A stretch of DNA of 5,871 nt from positions 1-5,871 of the forward strand of contig MGXW01000071.1 in NCBI GenBank assembly GCA_001801495.1. Direction: 5' to 3'. Positions 1 to 5,086 of the stretch are shown piece after piece. The stretch is from Gammaproteobacteria bacterium RIFCSPHIGHO2_12_FULL_37_34 (lineage in GTDB: Bacteria; Pseudomonadota; Gammaproteobacteria; DSM-16500). Positions within the stretch are counted from its first letter, which is position 1, and every line of letters begins with the position of its first letter. The notes beneath the pieces were generated by a model, which worked only from the letters and a program-made list of their open reading frames with translations, did not search any database and was not told the DNA's origin. A program made the translations under genes and the position numbers.

Positions 1-11
1 TGATAGCCTTT

Positions 12-515
12 TTAAAACTTCAACACGACATCTGCATTCACAAGACCCGGTGTGCCTTCTGCTATGGCTGTAACCTGAGAAATACTGACTGCATATTGCT
101 TAGTCACGAATAACAATAGGCGAATCAGTTGATCAAATTCAACTTTTTGAAAGTGCATGTCAATTGTTTCATTGGTTGCTTGTTTTAATTGAGTAAGATT
201 TTTCTCTAATCCAAATTGGCTCATTTGTTTTTGTAATAATGTAAGTAAAATAATAGGTGAAATGATTTTATGATCTGTTTGTTTATTTATTTTCTGAATT
301 TCTTGATCTGCTGATTGCATCCACGACAATACCTGTTGATTGGTCTTAACACGCTCTCGCATGAATGCGATATGATTTAACCATGGCGACCATATTCCTG
401 CATAAACAATTAAAATCATAGCGACACAACTGCCTATAGTAATGATTTTACGCTCTCTTAAAGCAAGCGTTAACCACCATTCTTTTATCTTGAACCACTT
501 TTCTTGATAGATCAC
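12..515 (-). CDS. gspM: Type II secretion system protein GspM
   Basis: Inner-membrane assembly-platform protein of the T2SS, the partner of GspL. The 167-aa product has a short cytoplasmic N-terminus with the family's L-R-E-R motif (residues 19-22), one transmembrane helix at about 24-42, and a W-x-P-W segment just after it (42-45). A helical stretch that is probably coiled coil follows (about 48-82), then a small periplasmic ferredoxin-like domain (about 85-167). That domain has the usual pattern of hydrophobic strands and a late P-G-L-V segment. Length is normal for GspM. The start codon is GTG at 513-515. An AAAGG ribosome binding site lies 10 nt upstream, and the nearest upstream ATG is out of frame and soon stopped. 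It is the last visible gene of the operon, 28 bp after gspL, the only non-overlapping junction here. The assignment rests on motif pattern plus position after gspL. The family is sequence-divergent, but context makes the call firm. Confidence 0.9.
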   Translation of the reverse strand: MIYQEKWFKIKEWWLTLALRERKIITIGSCVAMILIVYAGIWSPWLNHIAFMRERVKTNQQVLSWMQSADQEIQKINKQTDHKIISPIILLTLLQKQMSQFGLEKNLTQLKQATNETIDMHFQKVEFDQLIRLLLFVTKQYAVSISQVTAIAEGTPGLVNADVVLKF

Positions 516-525
516 TGTATCATTA

Positions 526-530
526 CCTTT
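526..530 (-). promoter_or_regulatory. Ribosome binding site of gspM (GTG start)
   Basis: AAAGG on the minus strand, 10 nt before GTG 515. The ATG at 521-523 lies only 2 nt after it, is in another frame and reaches a stop within three codons, so GTG is the likely start. Confidence 0.55.
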
Positions 531-543
531 ATATCAATTGGAT

Positions 544-1665
544 TTACATCGCACTCACAACTAAAGTCGCGTGAATATGTGACCCTATTAAACTCGCGTG
601 TTCTTGCTTGACTTGTAGGCCTTGTTGAATTAAAGCATCTGCAAACATTGAAAAATCTTCTGATGATGTCGCAATGAGTTCTAATGTCAGTTGATTATTC
701 TGGAAATCCATACGTTTTAAAGTAATAGCTTGAGCATGTTGCATCGCGATCCCCACGTAACCTGCTAACAACAGAAAATGACTTTTTCCTTGCTGCCCTT
801 GTAATCGCTGTAGCTTCTCCTCCATACGCTCTTTAGGTGCAATGATGCTACCTGCTTGTGAAAATTGTCGCTTATAAATGGCATTAATATGTGTATCAAT
901 ATCAGTTAAACGTTGTTTTAATATCACATAAGATACCATGGGATATAAAAATAATAAGATGATAAAAGCAGTAGCAAGATAAGATAACACTCGAATTATT
1001 TTATTCGCTTGAAAAAATTTTGTTTTTCTAACTGCATAGATTCCTTGTAATAGATTAAGAGATGTCGTTTTTATAACTTCCTTTACCACATCATCCAACG
1101 TGCACAATTTAACATGTTGCGTTTCTGTTACCGAAACAATTTGTGTCAATTGTTGTAAATTATTTTTATCACAACCAAACCCTTGATGAATATGTGTGCG
1201 CACTGCTACCGTATCATTTATCAATACACTGGTTTTTCCATCTTCAAGTGGCATGGCAAGTGAAACAGGCAGCAACACATCTGGTTTGATGTTCCAAGAT
1301 TGCAGCCATGCTAACCATTGCTGCATTTTTTGATGTGAAACCACAGCCACAGGCCATTCGTTATTCGCTTGATTGTTTCCAGTTGCAAAATGCAAACTAG
1401 CTACATCATCAATTAATTGTTCCTCTAGCGCGTAAGGAAGCGCTTGTTGCAAACGCGAACGATTCATTTTGGGCAATTGAACAAGAGTAAGCAATACATC
1501 TTCAGCAGGTACAATCACAATCACATCTTTACCCTCTGCAATGTGCGCCAAACTACTTGCATCATCTTGCAACGCACGCCATCTGATACCTTCTTCATTC
1601 ACCAAAAACCAAGATGATTTAGAATAATCGTTTGTCGATAAATAAATAATAAGTTTCTCTTGCAT
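544..1665 (-). CDS. gspL: Type II secretion system protein GspL
   Basis: Bitopic inner-membrane protein that binds the secretion ATPase GspE on the cytoplasmic side and GspM in the membrane and periplasm. The 373-aa product has an actin-like cytoplasmic domain (about 1-215). It carries the family hallmark A-L-P-Y-A-L-E-E-Q-L followed by D-D-V-x-x-L-H-F-A (about 75-94) and the N-L-L-Q-G segment (about 204-208) that normally precedes the membrane helix. The transmembrane segment is at about 227-247 and a periplasmic ferredoxin-like domain forms the C-terminus. I chose ATG at 1663-1665. It has AAAGG 9 nt upstream and overlaps the gspK stop as TGATG, a typical translational-coupling junction. It also gives the usual M-x-E-x-L-I-I N-terminus. 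A GTG 24 nt further upstream is in frame but would add eight unconserved residues. Length matches the family. The reading frame is intact. Confidence 0.94.
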   Translation of the reverse strand: MQEKLIIYLSTNDYSKSSWFLVNEEGIRWRALQDDASSLAHIAEGKDVIVIVPAEDVLLTLVQLPKMNRSRLQQALPYALEEQLIDDVASLHFATGNNQANNEWPVAVVSHQKMQQWLAWLQSWNIKPDVLLPVSLAMPLEDGKTSVLINDTVAVRTHIHQGFGCDKNNLQQLTQIVSVTETQHVKLCTLDDVVKEVIKTTSLNLLQGIYAVRKTKFFQANKIIRVLSYLATAFIILLFLYPMVSYVILKQRLTDIDTHINAIYKRQFSQAGSIIAPKERMEEKLQRLQGQQGKSHFLLLAGYVGIAMQHAQAITLKRMDFQNNQLTLELIATSSEDFSMFADALIQQGLQVKQEHASLIGSHIHATLVVSAM

Positions 1666-2603
1666 CACCACGTACCTTTGCTTTGCCACAAAATAGCTAC
1701 ATCTGCTTTGCCACCACTATTGTTTGTTCGACGTGCAAGCAAAGTATAGAGCAGAATATGTTGCTTCTCTATGCTAACAGTCGTTTCAACTAGAAAATAT
1801 TGACTCGTCACAACGATTTTATCTTCAGTAATCGGCTGGTTTTTAACCATACCCAAATTAAGAAATTGTTTGGTAGTAGTAAACGGTGTTTGTTTGCGCA
1901 GCTCAACAATGGCTTGCGCAGCCTCTAAGGTAAAACTTGGACTAAGTGTCATGAGTACTGGTGCAGATGCTGTTTGCACATTCACTAAAGTTGGTTCTGG
2001 TAATGCTACAACATAATTTTTTAAATGATTAAATAAAGACGGTGTCATCCCTTTTATTAATCGTAATTCATCAATACTCCATAGTTCACGATGAGCAGCG
2101 CGATAAGGTGTGGGTAAAGATAAATAATAATAGTAATAATCGTTTTGTTGCTTACCTCGCGTTATCCAATCCGTAATTCCTTTTATAATTTCAGTTGTTT
2201 TCCCTTCACTCCATTTAGGATCAATCGCCTTTAGCAAATGATGAAATCCATCTTGATTTTGTAAATTGCTGAGGTTATTTAAATTATAGCGCGCTTGCAT
2301 ATCATAAATAGTGCTAACAATTTGATAACCGTTTATTTTATCAACTGGCGATTGAATAGGAATAAGATCAATCACACGATTGGCTTTTTGTCTTTCCCAA
2401 TCGTTACGTAATTGGTCCATCGCCCAAGCAATGGATCCTTGCGCAATACATTCAGCGTAAATACTACGCAATAATAATGTTGTTCGCCTTGTATCTCGCT
2501 CCAAGCGCTCCATCATCGCAAATGATATCGCTGCAACCAACGCAACGATAAAAAGTGCAACAACAACGACAACGCCCGATTGATTTCTATTGTGGTATAA
2601 CAT
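1665..2603 (-). CDS. gspK: Type II secretion system minor pseudopilin GspK
   Basis: Largest minor pseudopilin, which caps the tip of the T2SS pseudopilus with GspI and GspJ. The 312-aa length is typical. The leader ends in Gly10 and is followed by a Val-rich membrane helix (11-30). Position +5 of the mature protein is Val rather than Glu, which is the known peculiarity of GspK. Family motifs are present: D-x-Q-A-R-Y-N-L-N-N-L (101-111), T-D-W-I (144-147), P-Y-R-A-A-H-R-E-L-W-S-I-D-E-L-R-L-I-K-G (166-185), and a V-N-V-Q-T-A-S stretch (207-213) before a helix-hairpin-helix-like region. The loop after D-W-I is shorter and less acidic than usual and contains five consecutive tyrosines (156-160). 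The ATG start overlaps the gspJ stop by 17 bp. Its Shine-Dalgarno is weak (a GAG 8 nt upstream), so expression probably depends on coupling to gspJ. Confidence 0.94.
   Translation of the reverse strand: MLYHNRNQSGVVVVVALFIVALVAAISFAMMERLERDTRRTTLLLRSIYAECIAQGSIAWAMDQLRNDWERQKANRVIDLIPIQSPVDKINGYQIVSTIYDMQARYNLNNLSNLQNQDGFHHLLKAIDPKWSEGKTTEIIKGITDWITRGKQQNDYYYYYLSLPTPYRAAHRELWSIDELRLIKGMTPSLFNHLKNYVVALPEPTLVNVQTASAPVLMTLSPSFTLEAAQAIVELRKQTPFTTTKQFLNLGMVKNQPITEDKIVVTSQYFLVETTVSIEKQHILLYTLLARRTNNSGGKADVAILWQSKGTW
1675..1679 (-). promoter_or_regulatory. Ribosome binding site deciding the gspL start
   Basis: AAAGG on the minus strand lies 9 nt before ATG 1665 and inside the end of gspK. Because it is located downstream of the alternative in-frame GTG (1687-1689), it can serve only the ATG. 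This places the gspL start at the TGATG junction. Confidence 0.7.
2122..2140. repeat. gspK: Short imperfect trinucleotide repeat inside gspK
   Basis: A run of (ATA)n with one interruption. Read on the minus strand it encodes five consecutive tyrosines (residues 156-160 of GspK, codons 2124-2138, four TAT and one TAC). It sits in the loop after the D-W-I motif, where the family normally has one or two tyrosines. Confidence 0.7.
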
Positions 2604-3177
2604 ATAGCTGACTCAGCTCACCCCATTTTGGTAGTGTTAAATAAATTCGTATCGCACGTGGCAAGGATTCATTATGTTGCCCCACTACTGGCCAATCATT
2701 ATGGAAACGACCCTTTTTATCGAGATATTGAAAAGAAGCTTGTGTGGCAACCAGTAAACGTCGCGAATGGGAGCGCGATTGCGGCGCTTGATCAACAACA
2801 GGCCATGTTGTGCGCCAGATAGCATTGTCATTAAAACTATAGCGGGTTCGTTGCATGGTGCTACGCGCAATCCATTCCGTTGGATGGGCTAATCCAAGAT
2901 GTGTAAAAGTAAACATTCGATTATTCCCAACAAATGCTTGCTCTTCACGACCAGAACTGATGATGACTGGGCGATTAATGGTTTGCTCAATATCACGCGA
3001 CATCATGAGTAAAGCAAGTTGCAACTGATGCAACCGCTCTCCATGTTGCAAGGTAACCGATTGAGCATTGATAACACTATGTAATCCTCCAACCAACATG
3101 ATAGAAAGAATGGTAAAAATAAATAATGCAACAAGAATTTCAAGGAGAGTAAAACCATGCAGTTTATTCCTTTCCAT
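2587..3177 (-). CDS. gspJ: Type II secretion system minor pseudopilin GspJ
   Basis: Minor pseudopilin of the GspI-J-K tip complex. The 196-aa product has a short basic leader cut after Gly8, giving a mature N-terminus F-T-L-L-E with the conserved Glu+5 (residue 13). The hydrophobic helix runs to about residue 33. The periplasmic beta-rich domain carries GspJ-like features: M-M-S-R-D-I-E-Q near 58-65, R-Y-S near 111-113, and a C-terminal L-P-R-A-I-R-I-Y-L segment followed by W-G-E-L. The ATG start has a GGAGAG ribosome binding site 8 nt upstream and overlaps the end of gspI by 14 bp. Length is in the family range. It could in principle be confused with PilW/PilV-type type IV pilus proteins. 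The flanking gspI and gspK genes make GspJ the clear choice. Confidence 0.94.
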   Translation of the reverse strand: MERNKLHGFTLLEILVALFIFTILSIMLVGGLHSVINAQSVTLQHGERLHQLQLALLMMSRDIEQTINRPVIISSGREEQAFVGNNRMFTFTHLGLAHPTEWIARSTMQRTRYSFNDNAIWRTTWPVVDQAPQSRSHSRRLLVATQASFQYLDKKGRFHNDWPVVGQHNESLPRAIRIYLTLPKWGELSQLYVIPQ

Positions 3178-3544
3178 ATGTATAGCTCTCCAAACTCATT
3201 AATGGAAGTTCTTCACTATTTTTTTCATGCGCAAATACATCAACAGTTATTTTTTGAATGCGTCGATTCGCTGTTTGTTCTGCTTTTGCTTCAAAATACC
3301 ATTCTTTCCCCAACCATTGTATCGATTGCTTTAATTCATCATCGACTGGCAATGTGAGCACGCCTACTCGTACTTCATTCAAAATATATTGGCCTACCCA
3401 TGTTGCCATTGTTTTATCTTGTAAATAACTTGTAGCTTGTATATTTTGTGAAGTGGTTTTGATCACAGCCGCGAGTGCGATACTTACAATCGCAAGTGCA
3501 ATTAATACCTCTATTAAAGAAAGACCACTACATGGTCGTCGCAT
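3164..3544 (-). CDS. gspI: Type II secretion system minor pseudopilin GspI
   Basis: Minor pseudopilin that nucleates the GspI-J-K tip complex. With the ATG at 3542-3544 the product is 126 aa, with a seven-residue basic leader ending in Gly7. The mature protein begins L-S-L-I-E; Leu at +1 is less common than Phe or Met, while Glu+5 is present. The hydrophobic helix is followed by the GspI-like pattern D-K-T-M-A-T-W-V-G-Q (43-52) and N-E-V-R. Later W-Y-F-E-A and a basic stretch with I-x-K-I-x-V-D-V are typical of the family. The start is ambiguous. In-frame ATGs at 3556 and 3562 would lengthen the leader by four or six residues, and the 3556 start has an AGG 8 nt upstream. I prefer 3544 because it has GGGG 7 nt upstream and a leader of normal length. 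Overlap with gspH is 17 bp with this start. Function is confident and the start moderately so. Confidence 0.92.
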   Translation of the reverse strand: MRRPCSGLSLIEVLIALAIVSIALAAVIKTTSQNIQATSYLQDKTMATWVGQYILNEVRVGVLTLPVDDELKQSIQWLGKEWYFEAKAEQTANRRIQKITVDVFAHEKNSEELPLMSLESYTYGKE

Positions 3545-4028
3545 AAACTGCCCCATCTGCATCGCCTATAACGACATAATTAGGTTTTTCTCCTTTTTTT
3601 CCGAAAAAAAGAGTAAATGGCGTAATATCTCCATTCGTAGAAATAATAATTTGCGGTTTTTTGTTTTCATTTAAACTAATACGATCGCCTTGAATTTCTA
3701 AAGCAATTTGAATATGATCTGGAATCACTTGCGGATGCAATATGGTATCTTCTAATGGAAGCCATTGTTGTTTATCCATTGATAATTGCAAATGAGAAAA
3801 TTGAAACGCATGCTGATAAATTGACAATCCCAACACATTTGGTTGCAGCATCGCTTGCTCTTCAGCTAATCTCACTAGATCTACAAATTTATTTGCAAAA
3901 GATTCTAATTGCTTGTTTTCGTTGTAACGAATACTGAGTAAAGCCACACCAGTTACAATGCTCATAATAAAAAGTACAATTAAAATTTCAATCAGCGTAT
4001 AACCAAATTGATTACGCATTAGCTTCAT
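3528..4028 (-). CDS. gspH: Type II secretion system minor pseudopilin GspH
   Basis: Minor pseudopilin (GspH/FimT type) thought to sit between the GspI-J-K tip and the GspG shaft. The 166-aa product has a leader ending in Gly9 and a mature N-terminus Y-T-L-I-E (Tyr at +1, Glu+5 = residue 14). The membrane helix runs to about residue 32. An amphipathic helix then follows the GspH pattern (L-E-S-F-A-N-K-F and R-L-A-E-E-Q-A around 41-59), with G-L-x-I just after it. Near the C-terminus P-Q-I-I-I-S-T-N-G-D-I-T-P-F-T-L (125-140) matches the family's conserved serine-glycine-glutamate/aspartate-threonine-proline-phenylalanine strand. I chose ATG 4028, with GGA 6 nt upstream. A second ATG three codons later is also possible. 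Overlap with gspG is 17 bp. Two facing 7-base homopolymer tracts lie in its 3' part (3594-3610). Confidence 0.92.
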   Translation of the reverse strand: MKLMRNQFGYTLIEILIVLFIMSIVTGVALLSIRYNENKQLESFANKFVDLVRLAEEQAMLQPNVLGLSIYQHAFQFSHLQLSMDKQQWLPLEDTILHPQVIPDHIQIALEIQGDRISLNENKKPQIIISTNGDITPFTLFFGKKGEKPNYVVIGDADGAVYATTM

Positions 4029-4458
4029 TCATATTCCAATTACCAATTTCACTGTTTCCATCGCGCCCTTTTGGTCCGTAACTAAAAATGCGCAGTTTTT
4101 CATCGTCATTGATATATTGGTAAATTTGTCCCCAAGGATCCATTGGGATTTCTTGTAAATAACCATCTGCTTTCCAACTACGCGGCATGGGAGCAATGTT
4201 TGGTTGAATAACAAGCGCTTTTAAATTTTGATCAGTGCTTGGATAAAATCCATTATCCAATTTATATAAATCCAACGCACTTTGAATGGCTAAAATGTCT
4301 TGTTTGACTTTAATGATTCTCGCTTGTTCTGGACGGCTCATGATCTTGGGAACAATAATTGCTGCCAAAATTCCTAAAATCACAACCACCACCATCACTT
4401 CAATAAGAGTAAAACCGGTTTGTTTTTTATAAATATTTGATTTAATTGATTTTTTCAT
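4012..4458 (-). CDS. gspG: Type II secretion system major pseudopilin GspG
   Basis: Major pseudopilin that polymerises into the periplasmic pseudopilus shaft. With the ATG at 4456-4458 the product is 148 aa, the usual size. The leader ends at Gly15 and the mature protein starts F-T-L-I-E-V-M, with a very canonical helix through L-A-A-I-I-V-P-K-I-M. Family signatures follow: A-R-I-I-K-V-K-Q-D-I, L-D-x-Y-K-L-D-N-G-x-Y-P-S-T (70-83) and P-M-D-P-W-G (110-115). The C-terminal S-Y-G ... I-G-N-W block is recognisable, but its loop is about four residues shorter than the common G-A-D-G-x-x-G-G-x-x-x-D-A-D-I form. The start is fixed by AGGA 6 nt upstream and by the leader. In-frame codons upstream of it (to 4539) run into the promoter and are not translated in my reading. 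It is the first gene of the operon, directly behind a sigma70-like promoter. gspF, its usual upstream neighbour, is absent. Confidence 0.96.
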   Translation of the reverse strand: MKKSIKSNIYKKQTGFTLIEVMVVVVILGILAAIIVPKIMSRPEQARIIKVKQDILAIQSALDLYKLDNGFYPSTDQNLKALVIQPNIAPMPRSWKADGYLQEIPMDPWGQIYQYINDDEKLRIFSYGPKGRDGNSEIGNWNMNEANA

Positions 4459-4464
4459 ATTATA

Positions 4465-4468
4465 TCCT
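4465..4468 (-). promoter_or_regulatory. Ribosome binding site of gspG
   Basis: AGGA on the minus strand, 6 nt before the ATG at 4458. It supports this start over in-frame codons further upstream. Confidence 0.7.
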
Positions 4469-4497
4469 AAGTTAAAGTATGAAGAAAGTTTAATGAA

Positions 4498-4512
4498 TTG
4501 ATAATTTATCAA
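4498..4512. promoter_or_regulatory. Perfect 15-bp palindrome on the gspG -10 box, operator candidate
   Basis: TTGATAATTTATCAA is a perfect 7-1-7 inverted repeat. It covers the whole predicted -10 hexamer of the gspG promoter and lies close to the predicted transcription start, where a bound repressor would block RNA polymerase. It contains one GATAAT hexamer as in Fur boxes, but its compact arrangement does not match the Fur 7-1-7 or 6-6-1-6 layouts. The DNA symmetry is directly visible; operator function is inference. Confidence 0.4.
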
Positions 4513-4531
4513 AAAATGACTAAAATGTAAA
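4503..4531 (-). promoter_or_regulatory. Predicted sigma70-type promoter of gspG operon
   Basis: On the minus strand TTTACA (4526-4531, five of six bases of the -35 consensus) is followed after exactly 17 nt by TAAATT (4503-4508, four of six of the -10 consensus). Transcription would start near 4496 and give a leader of about 38 nt before the gspG ATG, containing the AGGA ribosome binding site. Seen by inspection only. A promoter in front of gspG fits the absence of gspF upstream. Confidence 0.6.
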
Positions 4532-4547
4532 CAATACAATGAGATAG

Positions 4548-4581
4548 ACTTAATAAAACGCTGTGAAATATCGTATTAAGT
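4548..4581. repeat. 8-18-8 inverted repeat in the divergent control region
   Basis: ACTTAATA (4548-4555) and its exact complement TATTAAGT (4574-4581) flank an 18-bp spacer. The spacer contains the candidate plus-strand -35 box (4563-4568). The long loop and AT-only arms make a stable RNA hairpin unlikely. A two-half-site protein binding region is more plausible. The CTTAAT core resembles the half-site described for PmrA in Legionella and Coxiella, but the required tandem copy is missing. Confidence 0.35.
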
Positions 4582-4591
4582 ATGCTATAAG
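4563..4591 (+). promoter_or_regulatory. Candidate promoter of the plus-strand two-gene unit
   Basis: GTGAAA (4563-4568, four of six matches to the -35 box) and TATAAG (4586-4591, five of six to the -10 box) are separated by 17 nt. TG at 4583-4584, one base before the -10, forms an extended -10 element. A perfect TATAAT at 4602-4607 is an alternative -10 but has no good -35 at proper spacing. Either would place transcription start shortly upstream of the AGAGGAG site of the 139-aa gene. Confidence 0.5.
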
Positions 4592-4631
4592 GAAAACCGT
4601 TTATAATGAATTGTGTCTATAAATTTTCGAG

Positions 4632-4638
4632 AGAGGAG
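4632..4638 (+). promoter_or_regulatory. Strong ribosome binding site of the 139-aa gene
   Basis: AGAGGAG, the best Shine-Dalgarno match in the window, 9 nt before ATG 4648. It lies inside the longer in-frame extension from 4606 and so argues for the shorter protein. Confidence 0.75.
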
Positions 4639-4647
4639 CAAGTAAAA

Positions 4648-5067
4648 ATGATACCCCAAGACCAAGAATTAAAAGAATTATTACTTTCAGTTCGCCAAGC
4701 TCTTTTAGGTATTACATTAAAAATAACTGAAGCGCTCCAAAAAGTCCCTGAGCAATTAGATAAAATTACTCATCAAATTTACGAATTTAATAAACTGATG
4801 TTAGATACACAAATGAAACTTACCATGATGGGAGTTGACAAAGACAACCCTATTCTAAAACCCCAAAAAGAACTTTTTGAACGAGCACGAGATGTTATAG
4901 AAGGAAATGTGTATAATTATCTTAATGCTAATCAAGATAATAAGCTTGCATACAAACAGAAAGCGTTAAATGAACTAATTGGCGAAAAAGAAAAAGGTAA
5001 GGAAGGTATAAACACAGCACTGCGGACAAGTATGGAAAATAAATCTAACGCACCAAAATTAAAGTAG
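4648..5067 (+). CDS. Hypothetical all-helical protein, 139 aa
   Basis: I do not recognise this protein. It is 139 aa and highly charged, with no Cys and no Trp. It has no signal peptide and no hydrophobic stretch long enough for a membrane helix. The sequence suggests four helices separated by turns: about 4-31, 34-61, 70-93 and 97-118. The first two have heptad-like hydrophobic spacing, and a D-K-D-N-P turn sits at 64-68. The tail is Lys/Asn-rich. A cytosolic helical bundle or coiled-coil adaptor is a reasonable structural guess, but no function can be assigned. The start is ATG 4648, 9 nt after a strong AGAGGAG. An in-frame ATG at 4606 would add 14 residues, but it overlaps a TATAAT hexamer and has no ribosome binding site. 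The gene is divergent from gspG and is followed after 19 bp by another plus-strand gene, probably on the same transcript. Confidence 0.8.
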   Translation: MIPQDQELKELLLSVRQALLGITLKITEALQKVPEQLDKITHQIYEFNKLMLDTQMKLTMMGVDKDNPILKPQKELFERARDVIEGNVYNYLNANQDNKLAYKQKALNELIGEKEKGKEGINTALRTSMENKSNAPKLK

Positions 5068-5077
5068 AATTCTGTTG

Positions 5078-5081
5078 GGAG
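5078..5081 (+). promoter_or_regulatory. Ribosome binding site of the 260-aa gene
   Basis: GGAG 5 nt before ATG 5087, in the 19-bp gap after the 139-aa gene. Its position favours 5087 over the TTG at 5075, which it would follow, and over ATG 5093. Confidence 0.65.
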
Positions 5082-5086
5082 CAATA

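Noticed and set aside
1666..1689. GTG start adding eight residues to GspL
   Set aside because: It enlarges the overlap with gspK, and the only good Shine-Dalgarno lies downstream of it. The ATG at 1665 forms a TGATG junction.
2628..2870. Open frames on both strands within gspJ
   Set aside because: They lie wholly inside a well-supported gspJ, have no family resemblance and no convincing start signals.
3591..3613. Rho-independent terminator from the T/A tract inverted repeat
   Set aside because: It lies inside gspH in mid-operon, the stem is nearly all A-T, and there is no GC-rich stem followed by a U run.
3157..3937. Several plus-strand open frames of 60-73 codons opposite gspI and gspH
   Set aside because: They are antisense to conserved pseudopilin genes, with compositions expected from reading through the opposite strand and no good ribosome binding sites.
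4029..4214. Second minus-strand frame inside gspG
   Set aside because: It is an alternative frame within a conserved gene. The gspG frame matches the family across this whole stretch.
2587..4458. Type IV pilus minor pilin cluster (fimT-pilV-pilW-pilX) instead of T2SS
   Set aside because: The major pseudopilin has the GspG D-P-W-G and I-G-N-W signatures, GspK lacks Glu+5 and has its own motifs, and gspL/gspM follow directly.
4498..4512. Fur box
   Set aside because: Only one GATAAT hexamer fits. The symmetry centre and half-site spacing do not match the known Fur arrangements.
4459..4539. N-terminal extension of GspG by 27 codons to an upstream in-frame start
   Set aside because: It would cover the predicted promoter, lacks a ribosome binding site, and gives an abnormally long leader. 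ATG 4458 has AGGA at proper spacing.
4606..4647. Upstream ATG adding 14 residues to the 139-aa protein
   Set aside because: The ATG overlaps a TATAAT hexamer, has no ribosome binding site, and the strong AGAGGAG lies inside the extension.
5075..5086. TTG start for the 260-aa protein
   Set aside because: The TTG abuts the GGAG that serves the ATG at 5087 and has no site of its own.
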